From contig NC_021677.1 in the NCBI RefSeq assembly GCF_000247815.1, positions 57,603,769 through 57,667,768 on the forward strand: DNA of 64,000 bases. The letters are read 5' to 3'. This document shows, one piece after another, positions 1 through 14,000 of the stretch. How positions within the stretch are numbered: the first letter of the stretch is position 1; each line of letters starts with the position of its first letter. Made by a program: the position numbers and the translations under genes. The notes under the pieces were generated by a model. It saw nothing but the letters and a program-made list of their open reading frames with translations, made no database searches and was not told the DNA's origin. The DNA comes from Ficedula albicollis (Eukaryota; Chordata; Aves; Passeriformes; Muscicapidae).

Positions 1-586
1 ATAGAAGAGAAAAGCAGCAATTTTTTTTTATTTCTTCTTAATTTTTTTCAACAGTTACAGTTTTAAAATCTAAGCCCAACATCTCCTCAGAAATCAGAAC
101 TTAACCCTGTGAATTATTTGTAATTCAAAGTGTTGCTATATTAGTCAGGATAACTTCTGAAAAAAAGGGGGAGTAGAAAACAATTTCTTGGCTTGATCCT
201 AAAGGTGGTTTAGTTGAGGATAAAAGAAAATATATAAAACAAATCAAAGGGGAAATTAAATTTGATTGGGTTTTGTTTGGTTGGGGTTTTTTGTTTTTTT
301 GTTCTTTGTTTTGTTTTTAAAAATCATGAAGCCCTTTCCCTCTTTTGGTTTTTAAATAGTGTAGGTTCTTCCAAGAGACCCATGTTTTTTTGTGAAGTGG
401 CTTCCATGCTCTTGTCAATGCATGAATAAGAAATAATAGAATGGGTGGGGAGGAAGTTGATTGTAATTTGACTTAAAAGCATGAATGTTTTGACCTCAGA
501 GATTGGCAGTTTGAAAAGAATGATTTGCTGTGCTGTTTGTGTGAGTGTTGGGCTGTTGAGTGTTAATCACCATCCAGTTATGAATA

Positions 587-613
587 TAATTCACTTGTTA
601 GACAAGTGAATTA
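587..613. repeat. Perfect 11-bp inverted repeat, 5-nt loop
   Basis: The left arm taattcacttg (587-597) and right arm caagtgaatta (603-613) are exact reverse complements around the loop ttaga. It is a short palindrome in intronic DNA, and no function can be assigned. Inverted repeats of this size occur by chance in AT-rich sequence. Confidence 0.7.
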
Positions 614-711
614 GGCCATAGCCTAGTGCTGGACTTCTAAGCATACCTTCAGTAAACACTCAGGTTAAAAGGAGGGTGGTTTTTGGAGTGCTTTGGTGAG
701 GGAAATTTCAT

Positions 712-758
712 ATTCATCTTGTGGAAATATTCATCTTGTGGAAATATTCATCTTGTGG
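712..758. repeat. 17-bp tandem repeat, about 2.8 copies
   Basis: The unit attcatcttgtggaaat starts at 712, 729 and 746. The first two copies are exact. The third diverges after gtgga. It is a small intronic minisatellite. Confidence 0.9.
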
Positions 759-3700
759 ATGAAATGAAGGTAATGCTCTTCAATCTGGAGAGGTCTGTAA
801 AAATAAGAAATTTTTATTGTATTTTCTTACATACTTAAAAGGTGTATTTTCTGAAATACAGTTTTGTGTGACTAATTGTGGAATTTTCATTCATAAACAA
901 AGGATAAGGTGTTAGGGTTTCCTTTTTGGAGGGATGTTGTTTTATTTGCTTTTTGTAGTGGTTTATGTTTTAGGCTCTAAGTTTCAAGTAGGATACTTTT
1001 TGTTTTGGCTTATAGCTTAAGTTAACTACTTTAGCAGCTGATATCATTTAAGAATATTTTTTCTATGCTTGCTGCAGCAAAGCAGTGGAGTCAGAGGAAA
1101 GCTGATCCTTATTTATTTAAAGTGATACTTTTGTTTCTGGTTTTCAGAGCTTTGAGACAGTGGGTGGAAATCAAATCAACATACAACCTGATTCTATCTG
1201 CAGAGTTCTCCTAGGCTTGAGAGGCCCAAAATCTGAAGAAGTGTAGAATCAGTCCCCACATTGTAAGAGTTTTTCCTTCATTTCAGAATTAAGACCAGGT
1301 TTTGTGATGCTCAGAAATAATTCTCATTTGATTATATAAGCACTTTGCCTGATTAAGGATTGCTGAATCAGGTTCAGTGTTTGAAAGGTGAAGGAAGGTG
1401 AGTGTTAATGTTTATGTTACTCTGGCTGGTGTGTTTTGTTTTGTGTTTTTTTATTTTAATAAAGCAAGAGCTGATCATTGTGTTGAAGGATGTTAAGAGG
1501 GACTGTATTTGTATTCTAATCCAAAAGAGAGATTTTCAGTTTATTTTTTCCCCATCTTTTTGCTGAAATAAAGACAAGTTTTGAAGCTGTCATTGAATGT
1601 GCCAAGACCTGAGTTGGTTCTTCTCCAGTTGGAGGTAGAGAATTTTGCTCAGAATAAAGGTAAAATTTACCTAAAAAATAAACTAAAATTAGAGTTTTCA
1701 AAGTTTTTATGTGCAATTTATACATCCAGAAGTTTTTGTACCAGTAATGTGTTCTTAAATATTTTTCATTGGAATGAAATAATGTGTTTCAGTTTGGTTT
1801 AAGAAAGGACCATCAGCATTGCTTATTAAGTATAATAAAAAAGTAGCTTAGTTTCAAAATAACCAGTCCAGTGGGAATTTCATACACCTCCTGTGTATTT
1901 TTCCCCATGTACATTAAGAAAACATTTCAGTGTCTGTAAGTCAGACATTTACTGTGGTCACAAGGTGGTTTTGTTTTTCTTTTGTCCCCCCTAAACACTT
2001 TCAAATAGTTCTAAACTTCTTCTTCCTGCAGATTTCAGTGAGTTCATTACTTACAATGAGAAAATAAACTTCCTGTTTTTTGTTATTGTTGTGCTCAGCT
2101 GTTGTTGTGATTAGATTGTTTTTTGTTTGCTTTAAGGGCTCAGGAAGCTCAGAACTTGAAAATGACCAATGATTTCGAAGGGTTTACCCAGAATTGAAGG
2201 GTTAATGGCAGCTTGCGAGGTGGTGCCAAGGAAAAGGTGGGATGATCAGGGAAGGAGGAAAACGCAGGGAAGTTGGTTGCTCTGTCACAGAATGAGGAAG
2301 CAGAGAGGAACTGGCCAGACCTGTTGCAGAAGAGGAGCTGTATCAGGTGCAGGGCAGGGAGCTGGAGCAGATACCGGGTGGGTTGGGTCGAGCACAGAGG
2401 AGCAGAGGCAGCTCTGCTCCAGCCCATTTATTCTGCAGCTGAGAGAGGGGGAAGTGCTGCTGCTGGCAAACTGCTCTGTCTGAGCTTGCTGTGAGAGCTC
2501 AGCTGCTTTTCCTCAGCCTCTTAAAGTCCAAGCACTTCATAACACTAGAAACGAAAAAAATTCACAGCTTACTTGATGTGTTGTTCCTCGGAGATTGTGA
2601 GGATGGGGAAAAATGATAATAAAATTTTATTCCTGAACAGGTAAAATTCTGTTCAGTAATACACTACTGCATAATAATACAATTTTGTTTGCCTTACAGT
2701 GGCTTTAATCAAAATGCCTATGCCTGAGCTTATGTCTGTCTACCAGCTGGTTGAATTTTGAAATAATTTGATTTTTTCTCAGGTATCTGAGCTATTGAAG
2801 GGAGGGCCAAGAGTAAATACTTGCCCCATGAGTGCCCTAAAATGGTGCTGGTGCCTCAAGGATGGATTATCTCAGAGTGGGAAGAGTAGTGCCCAAAGCA
2901 GAAGAACCTGTCATTTTTCTCTTCATTACACAAGCAGCCTTTTTAATTTCCTCTGCCTTGCTGAATCCTGATTGAAACCTTGCATTAGGCCAAGGCAGCC
3001 TGGGTGCCCAGGTAAAGCTGTGTGCAGTGAGAGAGGGTGTCTGCCTCAGAGATTGGATGAGAGGAGTCTCCCGTAAAAAGATAAAAAAAATCATCAGGCC
3101 TTTGCCTGGGCAAAAACCACTTGGGTATGCCTGAACCACTGGAGTATGTAACTAGGAGTGACCATGTCTGTCCCATCACAGTTTTGTCCCCAGCTAGAAA
3201 CTCCCAAACATTTTTCCCAGCATTTTGGATGAACAGCCACAAAGTTTGGGAGTTGTGAGAGGGATGCTCTCAGGCTGGGTTCTAGGAGGGCCCAGGTTGC
3301 CTGGTGCTCTTGTAATGGGCTCTGTGTGTCCTGTGGGATCTTGTTCCCCCTCTGCTCACTCCTTGCTCTCTCCAGGCACTGGATGCCCCTCACAGTGCTG
3401 TGTCATGGGAAGCAGGGATTCCTCATTGGTTTTGAGGTGCCTACATGTGTTTGAGATGTGCACAACTGTTCTGTCATTAACTCGAGTCCTGGCTCTGTGG
3501 CTTGAGTCCTCAGTCAGGACCAAGGCTGTACACAGCCATATGGAACTGTTCCTTTAAAAAGAGAAATAAGCCCAGCCAAACCACACTAATGTGAGAGTGG
3601 GAAGTAGAGATGTGCCAGCTAATGGTGGTGGTGGTGGTTTGCTGGGCAAGGATTTTGCAGTCTGTTGTATGTGTTCTTTCTTTTTAGCAGAATCACATTT

Positions 3701-4556
3701 AAAGCAGATCCTTTCAGCCTTCATTTTAAGTGAAAAGAAGTTCCTTTCTCAGCAAAACAAACCATCATAGAAGCATTCAGTTTCTCATTTGCAGAATAAA
3801 TGATTTTAAGTTCTCCCAAGTCCAGCATGGAAAAAGTACTCCATCGTTTTACCGGATGCTGTGTTCTCCAAAACATCCGTTTTTTAAAATGCCTGTTTTT
3901 AATGATCCACAGCTGAAGGTCCTTCCCTTTACTCTTGGCAGCCTGAGCTGTCTTCATGAGGTGGAACAGGATCTCTCTTTTGTCCTAGGAAATTGTATCA
4001 ATCCTGCCAGTATTGAACTGAATCCAGAATTACTAATCTGTCAAAACTCTGCTTTTAGTTACTACAGATGATATTTAGGATATCTGAGAGTTGCATTTGT
4101 GTTGTCAAAAACATGTGATGTGTTTGTCTGTGGTAACATCAGAAATTCTAGAAGGGATTAGTTGTATTAATATTAAACGATTGCGGTCTTTATTAGTAAA
4201 AATGAGTCAAGGTCTCTTAATAAAATGATAATTTTCTAATTATATACTGTATTTCTAAAGTAATGGCTTTTAATACCAAGCATTTAAATTTGGCTTTTTA
4301 GTGGAATAATGAAATATTACAAAGGCTGTCAAATAATTTAGGATTAATTCAGATAATTTAGTTATTTTTTCCCCAATGTTTTCCTAGTAAAAGCTGTCTA
4401 GCTAGTCTTTCTCACGATCTGTTTTTCCTGTTTGTACTAATTTGGTTGATAACTATACAGAAGCAGAATAGTTGGGAGGAAATTCCAAGATGTTTCATCT
4501 TTTCATTAGCAAAGTGATTGAGAAACAACACGATGTTTCACATGATGTCTGAAACA

Positions 4557-5060
4557 TCACTTTGTGTCTATGTAGCGAGCTGGGCTGTGTCACATACATA
4601 AGAAAGAAGCCCATGTGGAAAAGCACCCTCCTCAGAATGGGTTGCTCATAAGAAAGAAGCCCATGTGGAAAAGCACCCTCCTCAGAACGGGTTGCTTTCA
4701 TGTGTGTATTGTCTTTGCTTGTTTCAGTCTTCAGCAATCGAAATTTACATGGGTTTTCTGTCATTTCTTTTGAGTAATCCTTGCAAGTTTCATGTGTGTA
4801 TTGTCTTTGCTTGTTTCAGACTTCAGCAATCGAAATTTACATGGGTTTTTTGTCATTTCTTTTGGGTGATCCTTGCAACTCACTTTGTGTCTATGTAGCG
4901 AGCTGGGCTGTGTCACATACATAAGAAAGAAGCCCATGTGGAAAAGCACCCTCCTCAGAACGGGTTGCTTTCATGTGTGTATTGTCTTTGCTTGTTTCAG
5001 TCTTCAGCAATCGAAATTTACATGGGTTTTCTGTCATTTCTTTTGAGTAATCCTTGCAAG
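4557..5060. repeat. Nested tandem duplication cluster (323-bp, 92-bp and 50-bp periods)
   Basis: Three levels of head-to-tail duplication are visible. A 50-bp unit starting cataagaaagaagcccatg is doubled at 4597-4646 and 4647-4696. A 92-bp unit starting tttcatgtgtgtattgtc is doubled at 4696-4787 and 4788-4879. The block beginning cactttgtgtctatgtagc at 4558 restarts at 4881 (period 323), and this second copy carries the 50-bp and 92-bp units once each. The copies differ by only a few substitutions (for example cagtcttc versus cagacttc), so the events are recent. No transposon signature was recognised inside the unit. Confidence 0.93.
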
Positions 5061-8000
5061 TTTGCAGGTTGGTGTAGGTAATATGTGGGAAAAAAACCTG
5101 GTGAATAGGCTGGGTAAAGCTGATCTAGTGCAGCAGTTCTCTCTTGTTTTACATGATACTTTCTTAAGGATTTAGAACTTTAAATGTCTTGTGCAGGAAG
5201 GCTGTTATTTAAAAAAAAAAGTAAGTGACACTGCTGTAAAATCTTAGAAGCTAAATTCTGGTTAATTTGTGTTAAACCCTGGAACAAATTTACTGGAAGC
5301 TTCCTTGTCTGAATGAATGTGAGGCATACAGATTCCTCAGTGCAGCAGCTCAGAAAGAGTTGCTCAGCCAGGTTACTTTTCCAGTTGTGACGAAGGGGCC
5401 AATTAGCAGCATCCGGATGAGAAGGCAGTGCCTAGGTAAAAATAGGATGGCATTTGGAGAAACTGGGGGCTGGCTTGGAGGAGGTCTTCAGCTGTAGACT
5501 GAGAGCAACAGGAGAAAGAGGCACCCTTCAGAAAGGAGTTTTACAATAGTACAGGACTGTGAGAAATTCAATGTACAGACAAAGGTAGGAGCAGCCCAGA
5601 GGAATGGCAAAAAGCAATACCAAATTAGACCCTCAAACCAACAGGCCTCTCTGCTGCCAGAGGAATTCCTGAGCTGGGCTCTTACTCCCATTTGAAAAGA
5701 GCATAAGGCTGGCATTGATATGAAAATGAAACAAGCTGTAGCATCCTCTGAAAATGACAGGAACCAGAGGTGTGGGTGTACAGCTCGATAGATGGTTAGC
5801 TCTTCTGTTCAGGATTGATACATTAATGCCTCTGTCAGAGGCAGGAGTAAGTCACACACGAATGATGCTTCAGTTGGTTTGCTTGAAGGCAATTAGTTGA
5901 CTACTGCTGGCATCTCTGAGACTAAATAATTAAGTACCATGTGAGGTACAGGGAGGAGAACTGGATGGGCTGGGATTTTGCTTTCTAGCCTTTACAGTAA
6001 CAACTTAGTCCTGGGACCACAACAGCTTCGGTGGTCCTTCTCTGTTGTTTTCATAGGATACTGAAGCTGCTGGATTAGTGTAGTTACAAACTCTTTTGTT
6101 GCCCACTGACCTACTTTGGCTGTATGTTAGCTATTGGATTGGGAAAGGACCATCTGTATATGTGCCTGCTGGTACTGCCCGAGTGTAAAGAGAACCTAGG
6201 ATGCTGTTTGTCTTGTCTTGATAAGCCTCAGTCCAGTGGAGGCAATTACTTAAAATACTCAATTTTATTGTGAATGGCTTCCTTCACTCAGCATTTAATA
6301 ATGCATTAGTGAATTTGATACTTCATGGAAGAAAAAGAAGGCATGAGGGATGCACCTGAAGTCCTATCTTTAAATACAAAGGATGTGTGTAAGTTAAAGA
6401 CTTCTTCCTAGTGGTCTAGGAGTGGGCTGGCTGCTTTCTGAAAAGTATGAGCAAGCCAGGGAAGGTGTGATCTGTGTATTCCTTTGGACAGATACAAAGC
6501 ATGTTTGCTGATCTGTACCTGCAAAGGCTATAAAAATGCTTTCTGAATGTTATGCTAATTCACCAGTAGTGTATTTATATCACCTCACTTTTAGAGTTAC
6601 GTATATTTGTATAAACCTGCAGAGCACACAGTTTTTCTCCATTAATTTTTTTGTGGAATACATAACTGATGTGATTGCTCTTGCCTTTTTTTTTTTCTTT
6701 ATTAGTAAGCAACGAGTTTTCTGCCAATTAGAGCAAAGGTGTAATCACCTTTGTAATGAATCAGAGTAACACTCCTTGATTTCAGTTTGTCCAGAGTGCC
6801 ACCTTCGAGATGAAATTTGTGACCACAGCACAGCTGGGGATAAGTATTGCTGGAAATCTAATTTCAGTTTATCATCTTCAACAGAGAAGTAGCTTAACTA
6901 ATGAGTAGGTAGAGAGGGTAGCAGTTGATGATGAAGGATATTGTTTGGTAACCACAGAGGAAATGTTTTAATTATATTTAATGCCTAAACTGTTATGTCT
7001 GGTTAATGTTTGTAACAGTCTAAACTAAGAAGGCCTTGCAAAGTCACTCAAAGCCCAGCAGAGCTATAACTTTGGTTATGATACAGAACTTTTAATTTGT
7101 TATGGGTCAAATATTTCTTTTTGACATATGCTGTTGTTGACTGATAGTGAAATTGCAGATGGTCTGAGTAACTTCTAGAGAAATTCAAGTGCCAAGGCCC
7201 AGTGATCATCAGATATATTTGTCTATTCAGGAGCACACAGCATTTCTCAGGGACAAAACCCCCTATGATGGATTTGCACACAAGCAGGTAGATAATGTTC
7301 TGACTAAAAAAACCTGCATTATTTTCCTCAGTGTTTTTGAAGAGCTCAGAGGTAAAGGTCTTCTGAAAGAAAGTCCATGTTCATCATGCAAGTGCAAGGT
7401 TATGATAAAGGCTGTTCTTTAGGCAATTATAAATATTCCAAAATTAGGTCTTTGATCTCTAGAACCATGTTAGGGAGATAAAATGCCTATCCCATTTAGG
7501 GTTCAAGAAGCAAAATAAAAAGTTTCTGTTCAAAAGAGAGAAAAGTGCCCTAATAGTCTATGTCAGTCAGTTTTGCAGGTTTTAGCAAAAATACCTGGTT
7601 TAGGTATAACACAGCAATAGACTCTAAAAGTGGATAATTACTAGTAAATTAGTTTCTCATTTACATTGCTTTGAAATGGAGCTGAGCTGTTCTGTGATGG
7701 ACAAGATCCCATTTCTAAAGGAATAGCTGGTATTTTTACATAGATATAGGTAAAGATAATACATAATAACATAAAATACCCAGCGTAGCACATATTAACT
7801 TGACAGGTTATAGACGAGTATTATATAAATGTCATGTTTTTCCCTTCTCTTGCTGGGTTGTTCCAAATCCTGAATAATCTGAAGATCAAAAAGTTGCTTT
7901 AGAAGTGGTATAGAATGGCAGTGTATTTCTGTGCACCAGGGAATGTGAGAGAGCTCTGCAGCAATTGCAAAAGCAAAATAAAGTCGATTTATGTATTTAT

Positions 8001-11000
8001 TTTCTGTCATTTAGACATATGTACTGGGCTTGGCAGTATAAAAAAGGGTGTTCCCTTAACTAGGAGCGTGGCTGATTGGAGTTATTGTCACAAGGTGTTG
8101 AATAAGAGTGTGAGGCTCCCAGGTGTGTGAGGATGGCTGTGGAGCTCTGAACGCCTTTAGCAGGGAGTGTACAGTGGGAGGGGCGGGGTGGGAGCCACCT
8201 TTCTGACAAGGAAACCACATGGATGGATTGTGGGCTGTGCTGAGTCCTCACCTAGCACATTCTGACTAATGCTTTTGGGTTTCTGAGCTGGCCAGGAGCT
8301 GCTGTCCCAGCGTGCAGATCAGGACGTGCCTTCAGGTTTTCCTGTGTTTTGCATGGCTGGGATGAAGCATTGATGATGTTCTTCTGCTCAGGAAACAGTG
8401 GCTGGTGTTCCCCAGGGACTTGCTGCTGCACATGGAGCATCCCCTGCAGCTCCAGCTTGCTTTGGGCATAACACTGAATCCAGCTCGAGGTGTTCATTCT
8501 CATCTCAGTGGGCTGGAACTAGAATTAAAGAAACTAAATTAATAATTTAGCCAAACCCCATGATTTTGTTGTTGGGTCATGCTGGAGATTTACAGGAAAG
8601 AGGAGATAAGAATAAGAATGTTTGAGAAGTTGAGCTTTCACTGTGTCCATTTGGGGACTTCCAAGTGAATTCCCAGCTTGTTTCTGCATCTTTTTTCGTA
8701 ACTTTTGCTATGTTTACTAAATACTGGGGTTTTTTTTCTTACACAAACATTGTGTCTTAGCAATGTGCAGTTCCATAAAATCCTTACTTCATTACACACA
8801 TTGTCCCTTCTGTGGAGGGGAGTGAGAGAGCAAGCAGTTGGATTGTGTAGCATGTTACTGAAAAATGCTGGGAGAGTATTGTGGTAAATTAGCATAAAGT
8901 AGAATATGTTGCTGACTAAGTTTATGCTGCCAAATGAGAAGGGAATGGAAATCATGTTTTCAGGGTTCAATTAAACTCTTCTCAATGTATAAACAGGGCT
9001 ATAGAAATGTATATTTTATGTGTATGTATATTATTTAAGCTAATAAATGTGAATATTTTAAAATACAAGCCTGAGCTCTTAGACAGTGGGTTATGTATGT
9101 AGAACAGCTCTCACATAATTGTTTCACTTGAGAATGAAGTATTCCTGTGACTTCTGGGATAAATTAGTGGGTCAGTATCAAGCAAAGTAATAATTCTCTA
9201 TTTGCTTTGAGCCTGCTTGGATAAGAGCTATGAGTTGGATTTCCTGTGCTCTTGTTCAAGATTTTTGTAAGTGTCTGGGCATTTTTGTATACATTTCATA
9301 GAGCTGCTCTGTAGTTGAGGCAAAATGAATATTGCATATTTTATATGGACAGATGGCAGTTTCAGAGCACTTACTAAGCAAGATACAATTTTTGCATTCT
9401 TACAGGAAGCATGTACAGATATATAATTTTATCATTATTTCATTATGTACTTAGTGAGCTGAAGAAATGAATTACAATGCAAATCCTGGACTGCCTTGTC
9501 GCTGCATTTAGGGTGGAAGGTAACTGTAAGATTGCTGTGGCATGTTTGTGTTCTTATATTTAATGGTCATTACAGAGCACAGGCCTCTCATGTCATGCAG
9601 AAAAAAAAATTGTGATCTGGTAAGAATCTTATCAAAAGAAAGACAATAATCCTCTTAAGGATTCTTGTGTCTTAGGTCAGGAGGCCATCATGGGGTTTTT
9701 GCAAAGGTTTGTTTCTTAGTGTCCTGGAAGTTGTATACATTTTAAATGTTTTTTTCTATCTACAAAACCTGGAAACAATGTCCTGTTCATTATAAATGGT
9801 TGGTGTTGCCATAATATTGCCATTAATTTACAATGAAAAAAAATTGCAACCATTGTAGCAAGATAAAGCTAAAGCTGCAATGTAATCCATCATTCTCTCT
9901 AAAATTAACAGAAAACAAGTACAAGATAAAAGAGATTTGGGCACAGCATGACCAAGTTGAAATAACGAGCTGAGACTTGGTGTGTCTTTTCATATTTTGG
10001 GTTCCAGTGCTCTGCTAAGAGCTTGGGAATGGATGGAGGATGGCAGGGTCCTAGACACCAGCTAGGCAATTAAAAATGCACTAAAAAGCACCTTGAAGAA
10101 CTGTTAGAGATTTTAAAGGAAAGGGAGACAGCAGCAGGGTGATTTCCATGGAGCATTAAGCTACCACTGTGCAGCTTTGCTCTATATTGGGTGTTTGAGA
10201 AATCCCTTGGAAAACGAGGTGGCTTTGTGTACATGGTGCTCCTGCCTCTGGTCTTTGGGATGTGATTTAGGTTAGAGGAGCTGAGCACATAGGTAAGTTC
10301 TTCTTACTTTGCATTTGCTCTACCTGTAGCTTTTGCTGTTCAAATGTCTACAGAAAAACCTGACTAATTCTGGTGTGCAGCTCCTCCTGGTAAGGGCTGA
10401 ATGGAGCTGGGGGAGGTCTCTGCACTGGAGGCATTGCCAGCTAGAAGTGAGTAAAGTTGTAAGGAGTAACAATTAGTGACTGATCCTGGAGCCTCACAAA
10501 ACCCAGCTGCAAGGATTTCCCATGTAAAGGCAGTCTTAGGTTTGTAACTGAGCAGATGATAAAATTTGGGACATCTGAGTTTGTGGATATTTTGATTCTT
10601 ACACAGAGAATGTTCTAACAGCTCTGGGAGTTGCAAAGTGTGAGGTGATTGTACTATGTTTTAGTGTTCTCTCCCAGGTTTGGGGCTTTTTTATACTTCT
10701 AGCTAAATTAAAAGGTTAGTGTCAGAAAAAAACAGAAGCAATAAACCATCCGAGAAACAAACAAAAAAACAAATGGAAAGATGCTTATGTTTATATACAT
10801 GTAGAATTTAGAAAACAAACAGTGGGGATTTTTTGGTGTTTTTTCCTTTCTTTTAATAAAAAACATTTACAATCCACTTTTTTTTCCCCCTTCTTGAGAA
10901 GACTTTGAAAAGTAACAATTAAGTGTTTCATATGTAATTCTAGATGGTACTAGGCAGAAAGTATATGGCAAAGTTATCCTGGTAACTTCTTCACTACCTC

Positions 11001-14000
11001 AGGTCAGTGTTTTCAAGTGGCAGGACAGACATGGGCAGTAGCTCTCTCTGGTGACTATTCAGCAAACGCAGTCACTTCAGCTGAGTGAAGGGTAACTTGT
11101 ACTTTGAAAGTGCAGTTCAGTAAAAACCTACTTAGAACAACTGGCATGGGCTTTCTGAGCCAGTATAAAAGAAACTTGAGTCAGTCCAAGAAACTGGCCA
11201 CAGTAACTCTCAGTGTTCCAGCAAAGTATTTTTGTCTTCTTTTGGGACTTTATGCCACGTGTGCAATTTAGGGAATTGAAATAATATTTGTGTGTATTTT
11301 TACCAGCCTTCTTGCTTCCCTGGGAAAGAAGGAAATCACTAATAATTGTTTTTGGAATGTTAGTAAAAACTGGGGGAGAGAGAGAGAAAGCAACCTACGA
11401 AACCTTTGATCAGCCTGGGGCTAAAATATAAGTGTTAATTTGATGTCTAGGCAAACTCACCCTAAGTAATGTAATTGGATATATTAAAGATGTCAGAGTG
11501 TCAAGAACCTCCAGATATGTGGCTGCTTAATCAAATCTAGTCCCTGACCTCTCACTCCTTCGTTCTTGTTTTGCTTAAACACTTTGAGCTACTACTTTTT
11601 TTCCTTTCAAAATATTCTACTTTCATTGTGTACATATTCTCCAAACAGTTTTTTTCAGGGACGCTGTATAGGCCAAATATCTCGTGAGTCTCTATTTTTA
11701 TGGGACAGCAGTTGGTGTACCAAAATACCCTGGCAGTCTTGTCTTCCATTAATTGCTCAGGAATTCTCACTATCCACCATGTATTTCCTTGATTACCTAT
11801 CATTATCTGAGATGTTTGATATAACTGTTTCATAACAGATTCCTCATGCAGGTCCGTGATGAGTGAGAGCACCCAAACTTGTAAAAACCTAAGGTCCCTC
11901 GGTGTCTCTCTGCTCACTTGAGGGTGCCCATCATCAATGCCAATTTGCACTAATACAGACCTTTTGCAACAGTATTCGTGGAATAATGTTTTGTTATGGC
12001 TCATAAATAGCTTTGACAACCAGGCTTGTGCTCTTGGTTCACTTCCAAGTGTTCACAGCACAGACATCCTTGGTGAGAATGAACTAGTGTTGGTCACAGG
12101 TTGGCAAACCAAAGCCCAGAGCCTTTTCCTTGAAACTTTCACTGCTGTGGCTCTGGATTGAGCTGTATGAAAATGAAGAGACTTAAATTATTGCCTGCAC
12201 CATGCCTGCTGTGGAAATAGGCAAAAGGTTCAACTGAAACTTCATAAAACGTAAAAGTATAGTTTTAAAAACATGATTTAGTAAATTATTTTTATTGTCA
12301 GTTTTTAGCCCTTCATCGATGTATTATTCTATTCAGGGGCTGAAACTTGAGGTAACACATATGTGAGTAAAAGCAGAATTTTGACTAATATGTCTACATT
12401 ACAAAATCTGGGCAGTTGTATGATTAAGAATTCATCTATTAAGGAGTACCCCGTGTTGTTTGTTATGCTGCCCCATCTGCACTCAAGGCACTCAAATGAT
12501 GTGTTAGATCTACACTGAGTTTAGAATACTCACCCCAGTAAATAATGTTTGTTGAATATCTGTGAAATGATTGAGGAGTGTTACAAGCAGTGGGGGGAAT
12601 TGTAGATCCAAGATCTCTGTGGAACTACCCAGGAGATTCCCACTTGGTGAGAATTTACTCAGTTTGAGTAGGGGCAAATTTATGTCCAGGGAAATAATTA
12701 TCAACTTTGTGACAGATATCTGAAGAGGCAGTGATTATCAGGAAATTGGGGGATTATGTTCTGTGTTGCATTTCTAATAGTGCAGTTTGAATGTGCTGGA
12801 AATAGTATGGTAATGTGCTTTTTCTTTCTGAGTGTGTTCACTCAGGAAAGTCAGCTTGAGTTTGTCCCACTGTATTTATTGCTCTGTGAATAATTGTACT
12901 GGTTAGATTTTACATATTTGGAACACAGTGCCTAACTGCTGCCCTGCCTGTATAATTATTAAGTCTAGAGAATGGGTTGGGAAAACAGCTTTGAGAAAAG
13001 CACCTCTTATAAATGAATGATTACTGACATGGCAAAGCATGCATAATATTGACAGCCAGTTAGGAAAATTAAATCAATGCAATCAGGATAGTGAATATTT
13101 TTCTCAAGAAGTGTTTGTGTAAGAAAAAGAGGGCAAACATTTGTACTTCTTGGAATGTTAAGACCAATATTCTGCTGTGAAAAGTGACCTATAGAAATGT
13201 GGTTTTCCTGCATTTCAGGACTATAAGCTAGGCAAAGCTCCAAGCTGGGTGTTGCTAGACCTTCTCTTGAAGTCAGCTTCTCAGAGAAAACCAAAAGTCT
13301 TTAAAATTCACATTTGCCAATTTTATTGGAATGAAAACTAGAAAAGTAACTTCTTCTAAAATAGAATCTTCGTAGTGATTTGTGAGGGTTAGCTGTAGCA
13401 GAGTTTTATGCACCACTGCCTTCTTTGTGCAGGTAGGTCCTTGATGCAGGACTTGGTTATATTTAATGTGATTTGGTGAATGGCAGCAAAGCAGGAGCAG
13501 TTTTGGGGTTTGGGAGATTTTTTTGTCACAAGGAGATTCTACTTAACTAGAAAAATAATTGTGCTAGGTTTACTTAGTAACTGGAGGATATGAAAATTGA
13601 AGAAGAGTTGAATTATTTTGCTGTTAAATCAAAAGGGAAAGTTGAAATTTTGCAACTTAATTGAAAGAGGAAACAAAGCAATCTCAGAGGTGGAGTGAAT
13701 GCAGAGTTCTCAGATGTTGGGACATTATAAGGAAGTTCTTTAAATTAATGTGAATAAAAATGTTACTATTAGTCTCTCTTCCCCATTTTGAACTTACTTT
13801 GGTTTTGGTATGTGTTTTTATTTTTTGAGTTTAATGTGGTGTTGCCTTTTACTATTATACAAGAAGATGATGCTAATTCTCTATGCAAATGTCATCTTCC
13901 AGCTAATGAATATCAGTAATGTATATACTGGAAGCAATAGTTATTCTGAGCATTTTGATTTTAATATTTCCTAAATGTTCATGGTGCATGTATGGGTGAA

